Source: Phytoseiulus persimilis (taxonomy: Eukaryota > Arthropoda > Arachnida > Mesostigmata > Phytoseiidae). Taken from it: DNA of 64,000 bases. This document shows, piece after piece, positions 20,442-30,492 of the stretch (position 1 is its first letter; the number at the start of each line of letters is the position of its first letter). Made by a program: the position numbers and the translations under genes. Location: the NCBI GenBank assembly GCA_037576195.1, contig CM075103.1, forward strand, positions 30,526,723 through 30,590,722, given 5' to 3'. The notes beneath the pieces are model-generated. The model ran no database searches and had not been told where the DNA came from. It worked only from the letters and a program-made list of their open reading frames with translations.

Positions 20442-21416
20442 TTATTTTAACCTACAACTTCGATTTTCTTCGTCCTGCCAACCTGCTGCGTCGTCGAATC
20501 CTCGCCTGCGACCATACGGCAGTGCTTTCATAATCGATCTAGTGGGGAAAGGAGACAGACCTTCGTGGTTGTATCCCAGCGCGATGAGTGACTGAATATT
20601 CTGAGTGACATCCGTCACGAATTTCACGAAATTCCCACTGTCGTTGAGATTTCTTCTGTTGCAAGCTTCTACCACGTTGTCCAGCAGACGATCTTCTGCC
20701 ACCGCGGTTTGACCGAAGAGCTTGTACACCGTGTCCCTTGTTACATCGTTGTTGTCACTATTCAGCTCCAAACTTGCGGTGCAGTTGGCCACGTCCCTAC
20801 CGGTGGTCTCCCTCAGCAGATGAAACTTCTCGAGAGGATCGATGTCTACGAATAGACGGAACGCATTCTGCCGCTCCTTGAATTTGACTGGATCTCCGTC
20901 GAACTTCGGGACCCTTCTGATCAACTCGTCCCACGACGTGCGCAGAAACGTGGTCATCCTCGGCGCCTCCGGCAGTCTCGTGCCCGAAACCTGCGGATCG
21001 ATGAGCGAACTCTAGTGTTGGATCGACATCGAACTGCCTCGCGATCTCTCCTCCCGGTAGGCCTCCGGGTCATTCTCCCGCAGGAATTCCTCGACGTCGA
21101 ATTTCAGATCGACCACCTTGGCCTCGTACTCGATCTCCTTGGCTAGCTCGACCTCCAATTGATCTGAAGTCATGCTTCCAGCTTCCACCACGGCTCTGGT
21201 CGCAAGCGAGAGCCGTGTTGCTTGCGCCTGCAAGCCACCCATCGCCGCGCGTACTCCCGCAATGGTTCGCTCGGATGCATCACGTGCTAGTACTTCTCGT
21301 ACTCGCGTGCACGCCCGTGTAGTCAACTGTCCCGCAAGAGTCAACTCCCGTTGACGCAATACGATCCTCGTATCTTCGGGCGACAACTCCGCTCCAGCCA
21401 CTTGTTTGCTGGCCAT
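20442..21416 (-). pseudogene. BEL-1 Gag, N-terminal and DUF1759-like part
   Basis: The first ATG after the primer site starts MASKQVAGAELSPEDTRIVL. A long helical region follows (VRAAMGGLQAQATRLSL, ELAKEIEYEAKVVDLKFDVE). After one in-frame TAG at 21012 comes the conserved BEL gag domain: RRVPKFDGDPVKFKERQNAF, PLEKFHLLRETTGRDV and LNDSGNFVKFVTDVTQNIQ. A TAA at 20442 ends this segment, and the frame continues into the zinc knuckles. Confidence 0.75.
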
Positions 21417-21533
21417 GACGAAGGGGAAAACACCGCAGTGTCGGTTTCAAACCTCTTGACTTCAGTTGATGACTCAGCACCACGTGTCGCGTGCCGGCGT
21501 GCGTGGGTTCTTCTTTCACAATTCTGACGCCAC

Positions 21534-21922
21534 TGTTGCCAAACCCGCCCGGGATCCTTGAGGAAAGACACAGAATGTTGGTCTGCTGGCCGCAGCCGCC
21601 TGTCAGGTCTCCGCGAAGCGAACTTGGTTACAGAAATTGCAAGCGTGTCGCTTGCACCGAGTGCGTGTTGCAACTCGTGTGTTGTCGGCTGTTCGCAGAG
21701 AGTCGACCTCACCGCAGTGATGTTCGCTCCATGAAGCCGACGTGCAGCGTTGGCTCGTTTATTCCGGATGGACAAAGATGCACTCTCGGCTCTTTATCCT
21801 CTGGCCGTAATACTACTCTAGTAGCGTTTCTGGGACGCTGGGGACTCTGCGCTCCAGAGCGGTGCTCTGGAGCTTACCGAAACTCCACGGTCTGCGGAGA
21901 GACCTTGGAAGATTCCGCAACA
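21534..21922 (-). repeat. BEL-1 5' LTR
   Basis: A 389-bp LTR starting TGTTGCC and ending CCGCAACA on the plus strand, followed by CACTC. On the minus strand TGGCGTCAGAATTG lies one base past its end, as a primer site should. Confidence 0.8.
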
Positions 21923-21927
21923 CACTC
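21923..21927 (+). repeat. Target-site duplication CACTC, right copy of BEL-1
   Basis: Matches 8128-8132 exactly. Confidence 0.7.
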
Positions 21928-22135
21928 CGCGCCCCATCCCGGTCAACGTACCGCAACCATCTCGCGTGCGCCCCGCAGCGATCTCAACAGCTAAGTAGAC
22001 TCATTTCCCAAAGGGGCCTAGGTTCGATCAGGCTCCGCAACAATCAGGCTCCCGTGTCCAGCGTCCGCACCTGGTCGGTTTTAGTCTATAGCCAGAATCC
22101 CCCTGAACTCCGTTTCAAACTCAATCAAATCCGCA

Positions 22136-22999
22136 ATGGATGACAAAGGGGACAACGATAGAGGTGACGAAACATTCACAGCAGCCATCGCTGAAAGCTC
22201 AGAAAGTAACCAGATCTTTCTTGAGAGGCAAACGCTGACCCTCAGGCGCAGCCAATTCACAAGAATCGCCTCTAGGGCCGAAGCTCTCGACGGGCAGGCG
22301 GAACATTCCCTCACCCAGCTCAAAACTGCACAACGCCTGGCACTTTCGCTCGACAAGGCGTTCACGGAACTGACCGGCCCGTTCACCCGTCTCACCTCGT
22401 CCCCGGCCATCATGGCCGATAGGAAGAAGATCCAGGCAGAGTTCGCCAAACACGATCAGTATTCCGAGAAAATGGACACAGTCGCAGAGGACCTGCAGGA
22501 GAAAATCGAAAACCTGACACAGCTTCTCGGCGCCCAGTCGACTACAGGTAACTCCCCCCAGCAGGAAGCCTCGCTAGATCCGTTCCAGTCGGATGCCGAC
22601 CCTCAACCGGACGGGCTGCAGTTCCACGCCGGCGCAGAGGAAGCGAGTCCCACCTACTCCGAAATCACTCAACAATACAGTGGACCTGAGAGAGACTCCT
22701 ACATCGACATCGCGCCAGAAGCAAACCCCGGAGTCCCGACCACGTCGAGCCCGAATCCACAGGTACCTCAGCAGACCCCGTCACAGCCAATCTACGTAGC
22801 CCGCGACCCGGCGGCCTCCGTCCCCAGGTTCAACGGCGACCCGGTGCGCTGGGACGAGTTTTGGCATCTTTTCCAGTACTACGTCGACTCCAAACCATTG
22901 GAAGTGACGGAAAAGTGCCGAATCCTCAATAACGCGCTCATCGGGAAGGCGGAAGACCGGTCTACCACCTCAAGATTTGCGCCGAGAACTAAGAGCTGA
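22136..22999 (+). pseudogene. BEL-3 Gag N-terminal part
   Basis: ATG start, 287-residue frame. The N-terminal half is helical (EALDGQAEHSLTQLKTAQRL, DTVAEDLQEKIENLTQLLGA), followed by a Pro/Ser-rich linker. It then enters the conserved gag domain, SVPRFNGDPVRWDEFWHLFQ and EKCRILNNALIGKAED, equivalent to BEL-1 FDGDPVKFKERQNAF. A frameshift after GKAED ends it. The remaining gag continues in other frames to ~23.5 kb (SYIKKFNAVWGEQVAQGNHC). Confidence 0.75.
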
Positions 23000-23556
23000 T
23001 GAAGGAGATCGTGCAAAGAGAGTTCCAGGACAACGCCCAAGCCAGAAGGACTCACGTGCGGAGGATCAACGAACTGCTCAGATCAAGGGATCTCCACAGA
23101 GACGATTAGTTGCTCGATTTCCTTACCTCCCCAAAGCAGCACACGCAGTCCTTGTTTATGTTAGGTTCCGACTGATTATGCATCGCTCACGGCGGCATCA
23201 GCGCCCACAGTCATGGAAACGCTCCCCGGGAGCTACATTAAAAAATTCAACGCCGTCTGGGGCGAGCAAGTCGCGCAAGGAAATCACTGCGAGCTAGAGC
23301 TCTTGATGAACTTCTCAGAACGCGAGGCCTACCTCATTAAAAGCTGCGAGAGGTACGGCAGAGGCTACGAAAATGACGGCCACCAGCAGAATCGTAGGGG
23401 CCAGAACTCGAAAACGGGCAGAATCTTCGTCCGGTCGATCAGAAACCGGAATATAATCAGAAATCGCAATGCTCCTTCGCCGGCGGCGTCGGATCGGTTG
23501 ACCACTCTTGCATTTTTTGTGCAAAAGATCATGCCAGCACCAAGTGTTCAGAAAAA

Positions 23557-24300
23557 ATGTCAAACGAGGAGAGACGACGAACGGCGGAGTCGGAAAACGC
23601 GTGCTTGAGGTGCCTTCGGCGCAACCACTCAGCCCGAAAATGTCGAGCGCGCGTCCCCAACTGCTCGGTCTGCAACGGCAACCACTCCAACCTAGTCTGC
23701 TCCCGGCAAAGAGAGCAACGGCCCGCGGATGAAGTCGTGGTGGCATCCCCCTGCCTCCCGTTGCCCTCCGGAGACGCCGCGAACAGCGCCTTCCTCCAGA
23801 CGGGTTACGTGTGGGTCAGTGCGGGTAAGAACCGCAAGACCATCTGCAGAGCCATACTCGACCCAGGCAGCCAAGTTTCTATAGTCTCAGACAGGATAGT
23901 ACAATTGCTCAAGTTGAGCCCGGTGGATCAAAGTCTAACCAGTTTCCACGGGGTGGCCGGAAGTGTGTCGGATGGCCAAAAAACTAAATTTGGTCGAATT
24001 CAAAATCAGGAGTCGGTTCTCTCGCGCCGCGGTATCAGCGCGTTGCCTCGCAGTGCCCAAAGTTATCGAGGGCGTCCTGCCGAGGGCCGTACTGAGCGTG
24101 CCAATGCCGGAGCTCGCGGACGAGAGGCTCGACTCATTCCCGGATGAGATAGATCTCCTCCTTGGCGCCGACGTACTTCCGTATGTCTACCGCGGCACAT
24201 ACAGAAAAAAGGGCGGTCTCTTGGCGTACTCAACCATCTTCGGATGGTTCCTATGGGGCAGCGACGGTCTAAATCAATTCGGCGACTCGGTTGTCACGTC
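23557..24300 (+). pseudogene. BEL-3 zinc knuckles and protease region
   Basis: CLRCLRRNHSARKC and CSVCNGNHSNLVC are nucleocapsid knuckles. A protease-type site follows (CRAILDPGSQVSIVSDRIVQ, with Pro replacing Thr in DTG as is usual in BEL). The next segment is in another frame: VIEGVLPRAVLS, LLLGADVLPYVY and LAYSTIFGWFLWGS, the conserved post-protease region. RT is deleted beyond this point. Confidence 0.75.
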
Positions 24301-24639
24301 GTTGGGTGTCATCAAGTCAGTGCGCGAAACCAGTCAATCATCTCAAACGCCAACGAGCCCAGGACCCTCTGCCCGGCCAACCGTCTGTACGGTTGCAGTT
24401 CACAGACGGGACTCCCGGACACGAAACAGATCACCAAAGAAGCGGAAGCCGCGACGGCGATTGTCTTCTCCGAGAGATGGCGTCGGCAGCAAGCCACGCT
24501 CCGCGGATTCTGGAAAACATTCCACGTCGAAAACCTCCAACATCTGCGCTCATACCACTTCGCCAACCCGGCGCGCGATCGCCCGCTCAGAGCCGGAGAC
24601 GTGTGCCGTCTGCACTCGGCCGACTCCTCCAGAGCCTAG
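24301..24639 (+). pseudogene. BEL-3 integrase C-terminal domain
   Basis: The frame resumes inside the integrase C-terminus: NEPRTLCPANRLYG (cf. LTPADLLYG), AIVFSERWRRQQATLRGFWK, LRAGDVCRLHS, then a TAG. RT, RNase H and the integrase core (about 2.5 kb expected) are missing, so this is an internal deletion derivative. Confidence 0.75.
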
Positions 24640-25060
24640 AGGCGGCTTTGCGTGGTGGAATCGCTTCACGGCGGGGAGGGAACCGATCGTCGCCAACGAT
24701 CGTGTTGGATCCGCACCACCGAGGGCAAGCGCTTGCGCCATCATCATCGGGCCTAGGTATACCTGAGTTGAAAAATAGAAAATAAACGAGGCCCGCATCT
24801 CGGGCCTGGGTCAGCAGCAGGGCGGCCTCGAAACCGGCCAGCCATGTTTCAGGCTGGGCGGTCCGTCGGCTTAACCGACTCAACGCCAGGTACTTCGCCC
24901 GCTCCCCAGCGGTGAGGGTCGGCCAAGCTGCCCCTGCAAGGGCGCGAGCCTCCTCCGCGGAGAGCTCGGCCACCTCCGGGTTGTGAACCCGCATCCACAA
25001 CAAAAGCACCCCCGTAGGGGAGCTGGCGAAGGAAAGACTACGGCGACCGGAGCGTTCCAT
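24587..25060 (-). CDS. Antisense ORF in BEL-3 3' region with HMG-box-like segment
   Basis: A 157-aa minus-strand ORF from ATG 25060, between BEL-3 pol and its 3' LTR and antisense to the element. Residues ~16-70 read TGVLLLWMRVHNPEVAELSA, then EEARALAGAAWPTLTAGERA, then KYLALSRLSRR. The pattern of hydrophobics, the Trp after G-A-A and the ER-x-KY phrase resemble an HMG-box DNA-binding fold. The C-terminal third overlaps the end of the plus-strand integrase frame and may not be real protein. A TTATATTTC stretch lies ~20 bases before the ATG; no minus-strand AATAAA is seen. The position matches the BEL-1 antisense gene but the sequence is unrelated. Confidence 0.4.
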   Translation of the reverse strand: MERSGRRSLSFASSPTGVLLLWMRVHNPEVAELSAEEARALAGAAWPTLTAGERAKYLALSRLSRRTAQPETWLAGFEAALLLTQARDAGLVYFLFFNSGIPRPDDDGASACPRWCGSNTIVGDDRFPPRREAIPPRKAASRLWRSRPSADGTRLRL

Positions 25061-25637
25061 TGCGAAATGAAATATAAGTGTCGTACCGTTTCGATCTCTA
25101 GAGTTCAGGCGAGGGAAAAAGCAAAAGTATTCAGGTCACTTCATCACATTCGGCGTTCAAGGGACATCAAAATGCCTTCGACCGAGCGTTGCGGTTAGGG
25201 TTTGTTCTCGACTCTCGGGAGCTGAGGCTGTAGTCGCGTCGTCTCTCCTCGTGAAATAGGCTCGTCCATAGTTAGGCTGCAGGGAGGTAACCAAAAAAAG
25301 CGTTTTCAGTGCTTGGTGGAACACCGTGCCTCCCGAGCTCCCCGCTTCCCAGCTGACGTCCTCGCCACGGACACGTCACTCCGTCCCCTCGTCCGGAACT
25401 GCAATGCGTTTGCGACGCGCAGTGTCCCCGGCGGAACACGGAGAATCAGATGCCGAACCTACGGCTCCCCCTTCCGGCACCGGACCAGCCTTGGCTGGTC
25501 GCGCAGAGTCCGCGTCGGCCGAACTGTTCCCGCTACCGTGCGAATTCGTGATTACGTAGTCCGAGGTATCGATCTGCGATCGCTCTCATCCCCCTCTGCC
25601 CGAGTTGTCATTTCGAGCGTATACGCTCCCGGGGCAA

Positions 25638-25939
25638 TGGTACGAATGCTGAAAGACGCATCGTAGGTATTTATAATTCCGTAATAAAGAGCCCGGCTCC
25701 GAACCGCTTCTCGCTCGGCTCTCTCGAGATGCCGTCGGGTTCCTCCTCTCCCGGCTGGGGAAGCCGTTGGAGAGCTCGACGTGCATCTCTCTGACACACA
25801 GTCGAACCTGCGAGACCTTCGCGTCTCTCTTCCAGCCGATCGAGAAAGTAGGTTTTGAGTCGGTTCGCTACCTTCTCCGATTCCGGCCTTTCCTTGTCTG
25901 TACCCCCACTACCAGCCAGGTTCCACCCGATTGGTAACA
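25638..25939 (+). repeat. BEL-3 3' LTR
   Basis: 302-bp match to 7622-7925, ending GATTGGTAACA; followed by CAGGTC. Confidence 0.8.
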
Positions 25940-26062
25940 CAGGTCTGTTGTGAGTTCGAGATGTACTAGGCGTGTGATTGCGCTCGTGAAGTGTAGGAAG
26001 TAACCTTTGGCGACTACTCCTGTTTCTTTTTTGCATCGAATCGGTCTGGCGAAATCGCATCC
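25940..26062 (-). pseudogene. BEL-4 integrase, N-terminal part of catalytic core
   Basis: On the minus strand this reads CDFARPIRCKKETGVVAKGY then FLHFTSAITRLVHLELTTDL, the start of a BEL integrase core with the first catalytic Asp in CDF (family GVDFAGP). It stops exactly at BEL-3; the continuation DLSTVEVLGAL is at 7621 downward. Confidence 0.75.
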
Positions 26063-26261
26063 TGTGTGCGTGAATGGCGGAGCTTCTTCTATTCTGAAGC
26101 TCGGAAGTGCTGCGATCGGCAGTGAACCTCACACACTGTGGAAAATTTTGCAGACTGCGCATGACTTGACCAGCTGCCTCGCTTGCTGAGCTTTCTCGAG
26201 AGTGTTTGCCCCTGTGCTGATATCGTCCATTCAGAAGTGATCCTGCACTCCCTGGATGAAC

Positions 26262-26395
26262 TCTTCGTGTTCGGGACCAATCTGAGCTTTACTTTCCAAC
26301 TCTGGAGGGGTGGTTCCGGGACCAATCTGACCATACTTCTCCGAATCTGGCGGAACGATCACGAGACCAATTTAACCATACTTTTCAAAACCATG
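26262..26395. repeat. Remnant of Spy-type ~38-bp repeats inside BEL-4
   Basis: Three diverged units with TTCCGGGACCAATCTGACCA sit where BEL-4 RT should be. They mark an old Spy-family insertion accompanied by loss of RT/RNase H. Confidence 0.5.
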
Positions 26396-27653
26396 ATGCT
26401 GATTCAGTCAGGAAAGTGAAAAGCGCTTCGATGACACGGAACGCCGTCAAACCGCGCACAGCGCGGCCGACTCCAGTCGGCCGAAGGCCCGCTGGTGTTC
26501 TGATGTTATCTTCGAACGGTAGATGAATTTTGTACTCTCCTGTTGGTTCTCGGGTTGTTGTTGCCTTGGAGTTTTCTACAAGAGCTTTGTTTAGTTCGTC
26601 TTCCTCGTGATTTCTCTCTTCATCGTCTTCGAAACCGGCTTCGTTTGACCTCAACAACCATTTGATGTCTTCTAGCATTTTTGCCCTTTTGCTGACTCTC
26701 GAGTCATCGACGATTCCGTTGCGTGTTTCCGTGGATGGCTGGCTCTCTTTCGTGACGTCTGCGAGGGGTGATGCTGCCTGCACGATCTCAAAGCCGCAGA
26801 GCCCCGATAGTGCTCCAGAACTCTGTGACTTCCTTGCATTTCCGCCGCAGATCCAGCCGAACAACGAATCGGAGGCGAAAAGATTTCCAATTGATTGTGG
26901 GTTTTCGAACTCGATCTCCGCCATCTTCTCGCAACCCAACAGAATATCGATCCATTCCCGACTTTCACCGTCTGTGTTGTCCGCCATTGGGCCCAACCCG
27001 AGGTCTAGATTCATGATCGGGAACTTTGCTTTCGTGAGGCATTTCAGTTCGATGGCTTTCACGTGGAGAACTTTTCCTGGTTTTTGTCTGCTATGTAGTG
27101 CAATGTTATGCACCTCACAGTTGAAGACGTTGGTGGCTCGACCACCTGCCGTTGAGATGGCCTTGTCTACGTGGCTCTCTGGAATGGAACCCAGTTTCTT
27201 GATCATGGAATGAGTAATATGGGAGGATTGAGAACCGGGGTCCAGTAGGATGCGGCAGAGAACTCTCCTGTCTCCCACAGTTGCATGCATGTGGGCTGTC
27301 CATAAGTATGCAACATGTTCTTGTAATTCGACTTTGAGATTCAGGAGAGAAACTGTCGGTCTCTGCTCGATGGCATCTACTGGAGCCTCATTGCATAATA
27401 TCGAGTAGTGTTTTCCCTTGCAGAACCGACACAGGTGTTTGAAGGATTGTCTGCAGTCCTTGGCCTCGTGACTTCGCTTCAAGCATTTGAGGCAAGCGTT
27501 GTTCGCGAGGCACCTTTCCTTACGTTCTTGCGCTGAAAGTGACGCCGAGCATCTGAAGGAGGGATGGTCCCCCTCGCAGAAGACGCACTTGTATTTTTTC
27601 GGCGGCTCTTTCGGAACGGGTCTGCTTGGGGTTGCTGAGTGAACCGATGCCAC
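26396..27653 (-). pseudogene. BEL-4 zinc knuckles, protease and start of RT
   Basis: Knuckles CVFCEGDHPSFRC, CLKCLKRSHEAKDC and CRFCKGKHYSILC are followed by the protease-type site LCRILLDPGSQSSHIT, the segment LDLGLGPMADN, WIDILLGCEKMAEIEF and SDSLFGWICGG, then the RT entry TTREPTGEYKIHLPFEDNI. The RT is cut there. The frame is 422 residues long and mostly intact. Confidence 0.8.
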
Positions 27654-27987
27654 GTGGAAGTTATTCGACGTGATCTTGTACGAGTAATTCGCGTTAGAGT
27701 TGTTTGTGCCGGATGGTTTGCTTGGATCGTCCTTGCTGCATTGCGTTTGACGATATGGGCTTTCCCCGTCGGAAGTTGAAGGGAGGTTTGGACACTGAGC
27801 CGTCGGCGATTAGCGTTCCTATGATGCTAGATTCTGCTTCCAGGAAGGACATTAGGGCTCCGAGCTTGCTCGTGGACGTGTTTCCGTATTTGTCCCTGTA
27901 TGTCTCTAGAAATTTGACCCTTATGTTCCACCCCAGTTTTCCGATGACCTTGTTAGCGTATGCAGGTGTGAGAGTAATGTATGTGTC

Positions 27988-29395
27988 TTATAGAGATATT
28001 AAGGCTAGAATGTGTTGAGAAATCGAATTGACGAAGTGGGGTAACTTATCGTTGCGGATTTCACCTCCGGACGACAGGATCTGATCCATGGCACGTAGAT
28101 GGCTGTCTTTCGCGAGGCTCTCTCTTCCAAACTGTTTTTCCAGCAGTTGTTTCGTCGGGAGGTAGTTTTCGGCTCTGAGATTCAGGTGTTTGATGCTGTG
28201 ATAGGCTCTACCCGACAAGGACTCATGGAGCAGGAGGATCTTCTGGAGTTCGGAGATCTGACGTTCGTGTACGAATGTATTGAAAGTGTCCATGAATTTT
28301 CGAGACTCTTTGACGTCTGCGTTGAACGTTGGCAGTTTGAAATTCTTGGAGGGCTCTGGAAGAAAATTCTCTGGATTCGCTGCCAGGGCTGCAGTGCTCC
28401 AGCCTGCTAGAGCCTGATTCGAGCGATTTTGTGACTCGCTGGGAACGCTGGGTGCCGCTTCGATAGCTTACATGTGGGTTAGCAGCCTTCGGCCTCCGTC
28501 CGCTGAATTTTCCGTGACCATGACTGAAGGAGGCGCAGTCAGGGGAATCTCCGGCTCGGTTTGATTCGCCGCTGGAGCCGTCGGTTGCGGCGTGGATGAT
28601 TGCCATTCTTGATGGTTTGACGTTTGTAGGTCCATCGGAGTATGGGTAGAATGCACCCATCCTTGAGATAATTGTTCTATTCGGGACCCGAAAGTTGAAT
28701 CCGTGACTGTTGACAGTCGGTTGTTGATAATGAACGTTTTGAGATCACTGAGGTAACTTGTGCAGTCTGCAAGCTCCTCTTCGATTGCAACAAAGTCGTC
28801 TAGAGGGGGGTCGACCCCCAGGTCTGGAGCTAACTCGACCATTTCGCTGGTTAACTTTTCCCACTCCGGGACCACTTTGTTGAGAAGGTTTCTGGGATAC
28901 GGTCAGGCGAATGGCATCCCTGGGTTCGAGGTCTTCGGTGTAGAATGAATTCGCTCTTGTTGTGTGAGCTTTCACTCTGGCTTTGAGGAACTTGAGTCTA
29001 CCCTCCATTTTTCTCCACATCACGGTTGGCTCCGCTGACATATGGTTGGTTCTGTGGTTTAGAGACTCTGCTCCGACTCGGAATGTGTCTGTGTTATAGC
29101 TGCTCCGGTCGTTTCTTTGAGGATTTTCGGGAACTGGTCGTGGGGCTGTTTGAGGAACCGCTGATGCTGTCCCGGCTGTGGAGGTTGTCGCTAGAATCCT
29201 CTGTGGGCCTCGCTTTATCCTCGTGGATTCGCTGAAATCTTCTGAAATCTGCTGGATGCAAGTAGACTCGTCTTCGACGACGAAGACTTTGGGGCCGGCT
29301 GTACTGGGCTCGTAGATCTGCCTGTTCAGAATTTCCCCGATTTCCAGGGTCTCCCGGTCTCCTACTTCGGAACCGCTACTGCTCGCACTAGACAT
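27988..29395 (-). pseudogene. BEL-4 Gag (three frame-shifted pieces)
   Basis: It starts MSSASSSGSEVGDRETLEIG about 250 bases after the LTR. A later frame (28875-28468) has a helical PEWEKLTSEMVELAPDLGV stretch and Pro/Ser-rich linker. The conserved BEL gag domain is at 28293-27988 (FNTFVHERQISELQKILLLH, ESLSGRAYHSIKHLNLRAEN, LLEKQFGRESLAKDSHLRAM). Frameshifts separate the pieces. Confidence 0.75.
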
Positions 29396-29642
29396 TTTGA
29401 TCTGTTTTCGATGCCCTGTTAGGCGATCCGAGATTCACTGTTGTTGCTTCGACTGTGAGTCCGGCAACTTGAATTCTGAGCCTTGAACTCAACACTGCAC
29501 TTGATCGTTGGTGGCGGTTTATCGAGCCGTTAGGCCTACCTGCATTGATCGGATGAGATAGAGTTGTTGCGCTTGGCGTTATCTGTCCCGATGCCGAACG
29601 GGTGATCGGGCATGCGATCGTTGGTTTCTTCTGACACCAATA

Positions 29643-30021
29643 TGTGGCGGACAGTTTACTGACTAAGTGGAGACACTGGGGTGACTTTGGCACTCGTGGA
29701 ACTTGTCCGCGCACGGGAGCGAGTTGTTCTCGTCTGCTCGGTCGGCGGTCTCGAGAGAGCGTCTCCGTGGCGTCGACTCCGGCGGATTCCGTCGGATTCC
29801 GTATGACGTCATGACCGCCAACCGACGCCCGTGCTGGATGAACCGATATTTTATTGCTTTAAAGCTGCCTTGGGTCTCCCGTGGCACAATACATCGACAT
29901 TACGTAAATCGTTGGAACTACATATTTGAAATGGGTCCTCTATCGCCGACCCGTGTCTCCTCGATTCTCATGTTAGTGTGTGTATTGTGTGGTGACTGAG
30001 TCTTAAGCTGCTCCAAGCACA
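29643..30021 (-). repeat. BEL-4 5' LTR
   Basis: Matches 6500-6878. On the minus strand TGGTGTCAGAAG, a primer site, lies three bases downstream of its inner end. Confidence 0.85.
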
Positions 30022-30189
30022 ACGGGGAGCCCCCGTTTGCCACAACGGGGATCTCTGACGCTCGGGCACAGCAACGATGATCTCAGAGCCGAAAGCAGCG
30101 ACTTGGTGTCCGAGAAAGCTGCGAGCTGCTCGAGGGAGGACACTCATGAGGGCATTGACAGTTTGAGACTGGTTCCCAAAGAAGTACAA

Positions 30190-30490
30190 GTGTCAGGGAA
30201 CGGATTTCACTCAAGAGGCTTCAAGTACCTGGCTCAACTTTTCTTCATTAGCAGCACCGATGCCGCCTCTTGTCGCCGGAAGGATCGAATATAATCCTTT
30301 TTTTTGGAATCCGCGACGAACGCCTCGCGGTCGTTGCTGTGTCGTAGTGTTTTCCGGCTTGGTGTGACGTTGTGTCTGGTGTTGCGGTGCAGCTGACGGA
30401 TCTCGGCCTGGGTGGGTCTGTGGTGGTGGAGGGGTGTTCTGACTGTTCCCGAGACGATTCTTCGTTCGTGTCACCTGGAATCTCAGCATT
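30190..30490 (-). repeat. Ty3 element 3' LTR (extent approximate)
   Basis: Starts TGTCAGGGAACGG on the plus strand. The inner limit is set by the pol stop at 30493; a purine-rich GGGGCGGGGACA on the minus strand just before it is the probable polypurine tract. Confidence 0.6.
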
Positions 30491-30492
30491 CG

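Larger units (their letters stand above)
8133..21922 (-). mobile_element. BEL-1: composite BEL/Pao element with three LTRs, an antisense gene and a Spy insertion
   Basis: Minus-strand order is 5' LTR (21922-21534), gag, zinc knuckles and protease, RT, RNase H, integrase (split by Spy), an antisense gene on the plus strand, LTR-B (12267-11896), a fragment of another BEL element (11895-11177), a second integrase copy (11176-9914), a second antisense gene, then LTR-A (8487-8133). CACTC flanks the outer ends. LTR-B has no matching flank, so the middle was probably built by recombination between two BEL-1 copies. Frameshifts and stop codons show that this copy is not active. Confidence 0.75.
7622..25939 (+). 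mobile_element. BEL-3: plus-strand BEL/Pao element, interrupted by BEL-1
   Basis: LTRs of ~303 bp (7622-7925, 25638-25939) are almost identical and carry TGTTAC.../...GGTAACA ends. They are flanked by the 6-bp repeat CAGGTC. A primer site follows the left LTR, gag starts at 22136, and zinc knuckles, protease and the integrase C-terminus follow on the plus strand. Most of RT, RNase H and the integrase core are deleted near 24.31 kb. About 1 kb lies between pol and the 3' LTR and contains an antisense HMG-box-like ORF. BEL-1 is inserted into the leader. Confidence 0.8.
6500..30021 (-). mobile_element. BEL-4: BEL/Pao LTR retrotransposon, interrupted by nested elements
   Basis: Two near-identical 379-bp LTRs (6500-6878 and 29643-30021, each TG...CA as written on the plus strand) bound the element. 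The 5-bp sequence ACGGG flanks it at 6495-6499 and 30022-30026, the size expected for BEL/Pao target duplications. ACGGG also follows the inner edge of the left LTR, so LTR length is ambiguous by five bases. Internal order on the minus strand is primer site, gag, zinc knuckles and protease, truncated RT, integrase. The integrase is cut at 7621/25940 by BEL-3. RT and RNase H are mostly deleted around 26.2-26.4 kb, so it is not autonomous. Confidence 0.85.

Noticed and set aside
11896..21922. LTR-B and the 21.5-kb LTR as a simple complete BEL element
   Set aside because: Flanks do not match (CAACA against CACTC), whereas LTR-A at 8133 does match CACTC; a composite is better supported.
21534..25939. 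A separate minus-strand LTR element enclosing BEL-3
   Set aside because: First considered because of the HMG-like minus ORF. The primer site after the 7925 LTR edge and the AATAAA orientation show that the LTRs belong to plus-strand BEL-3 itself.
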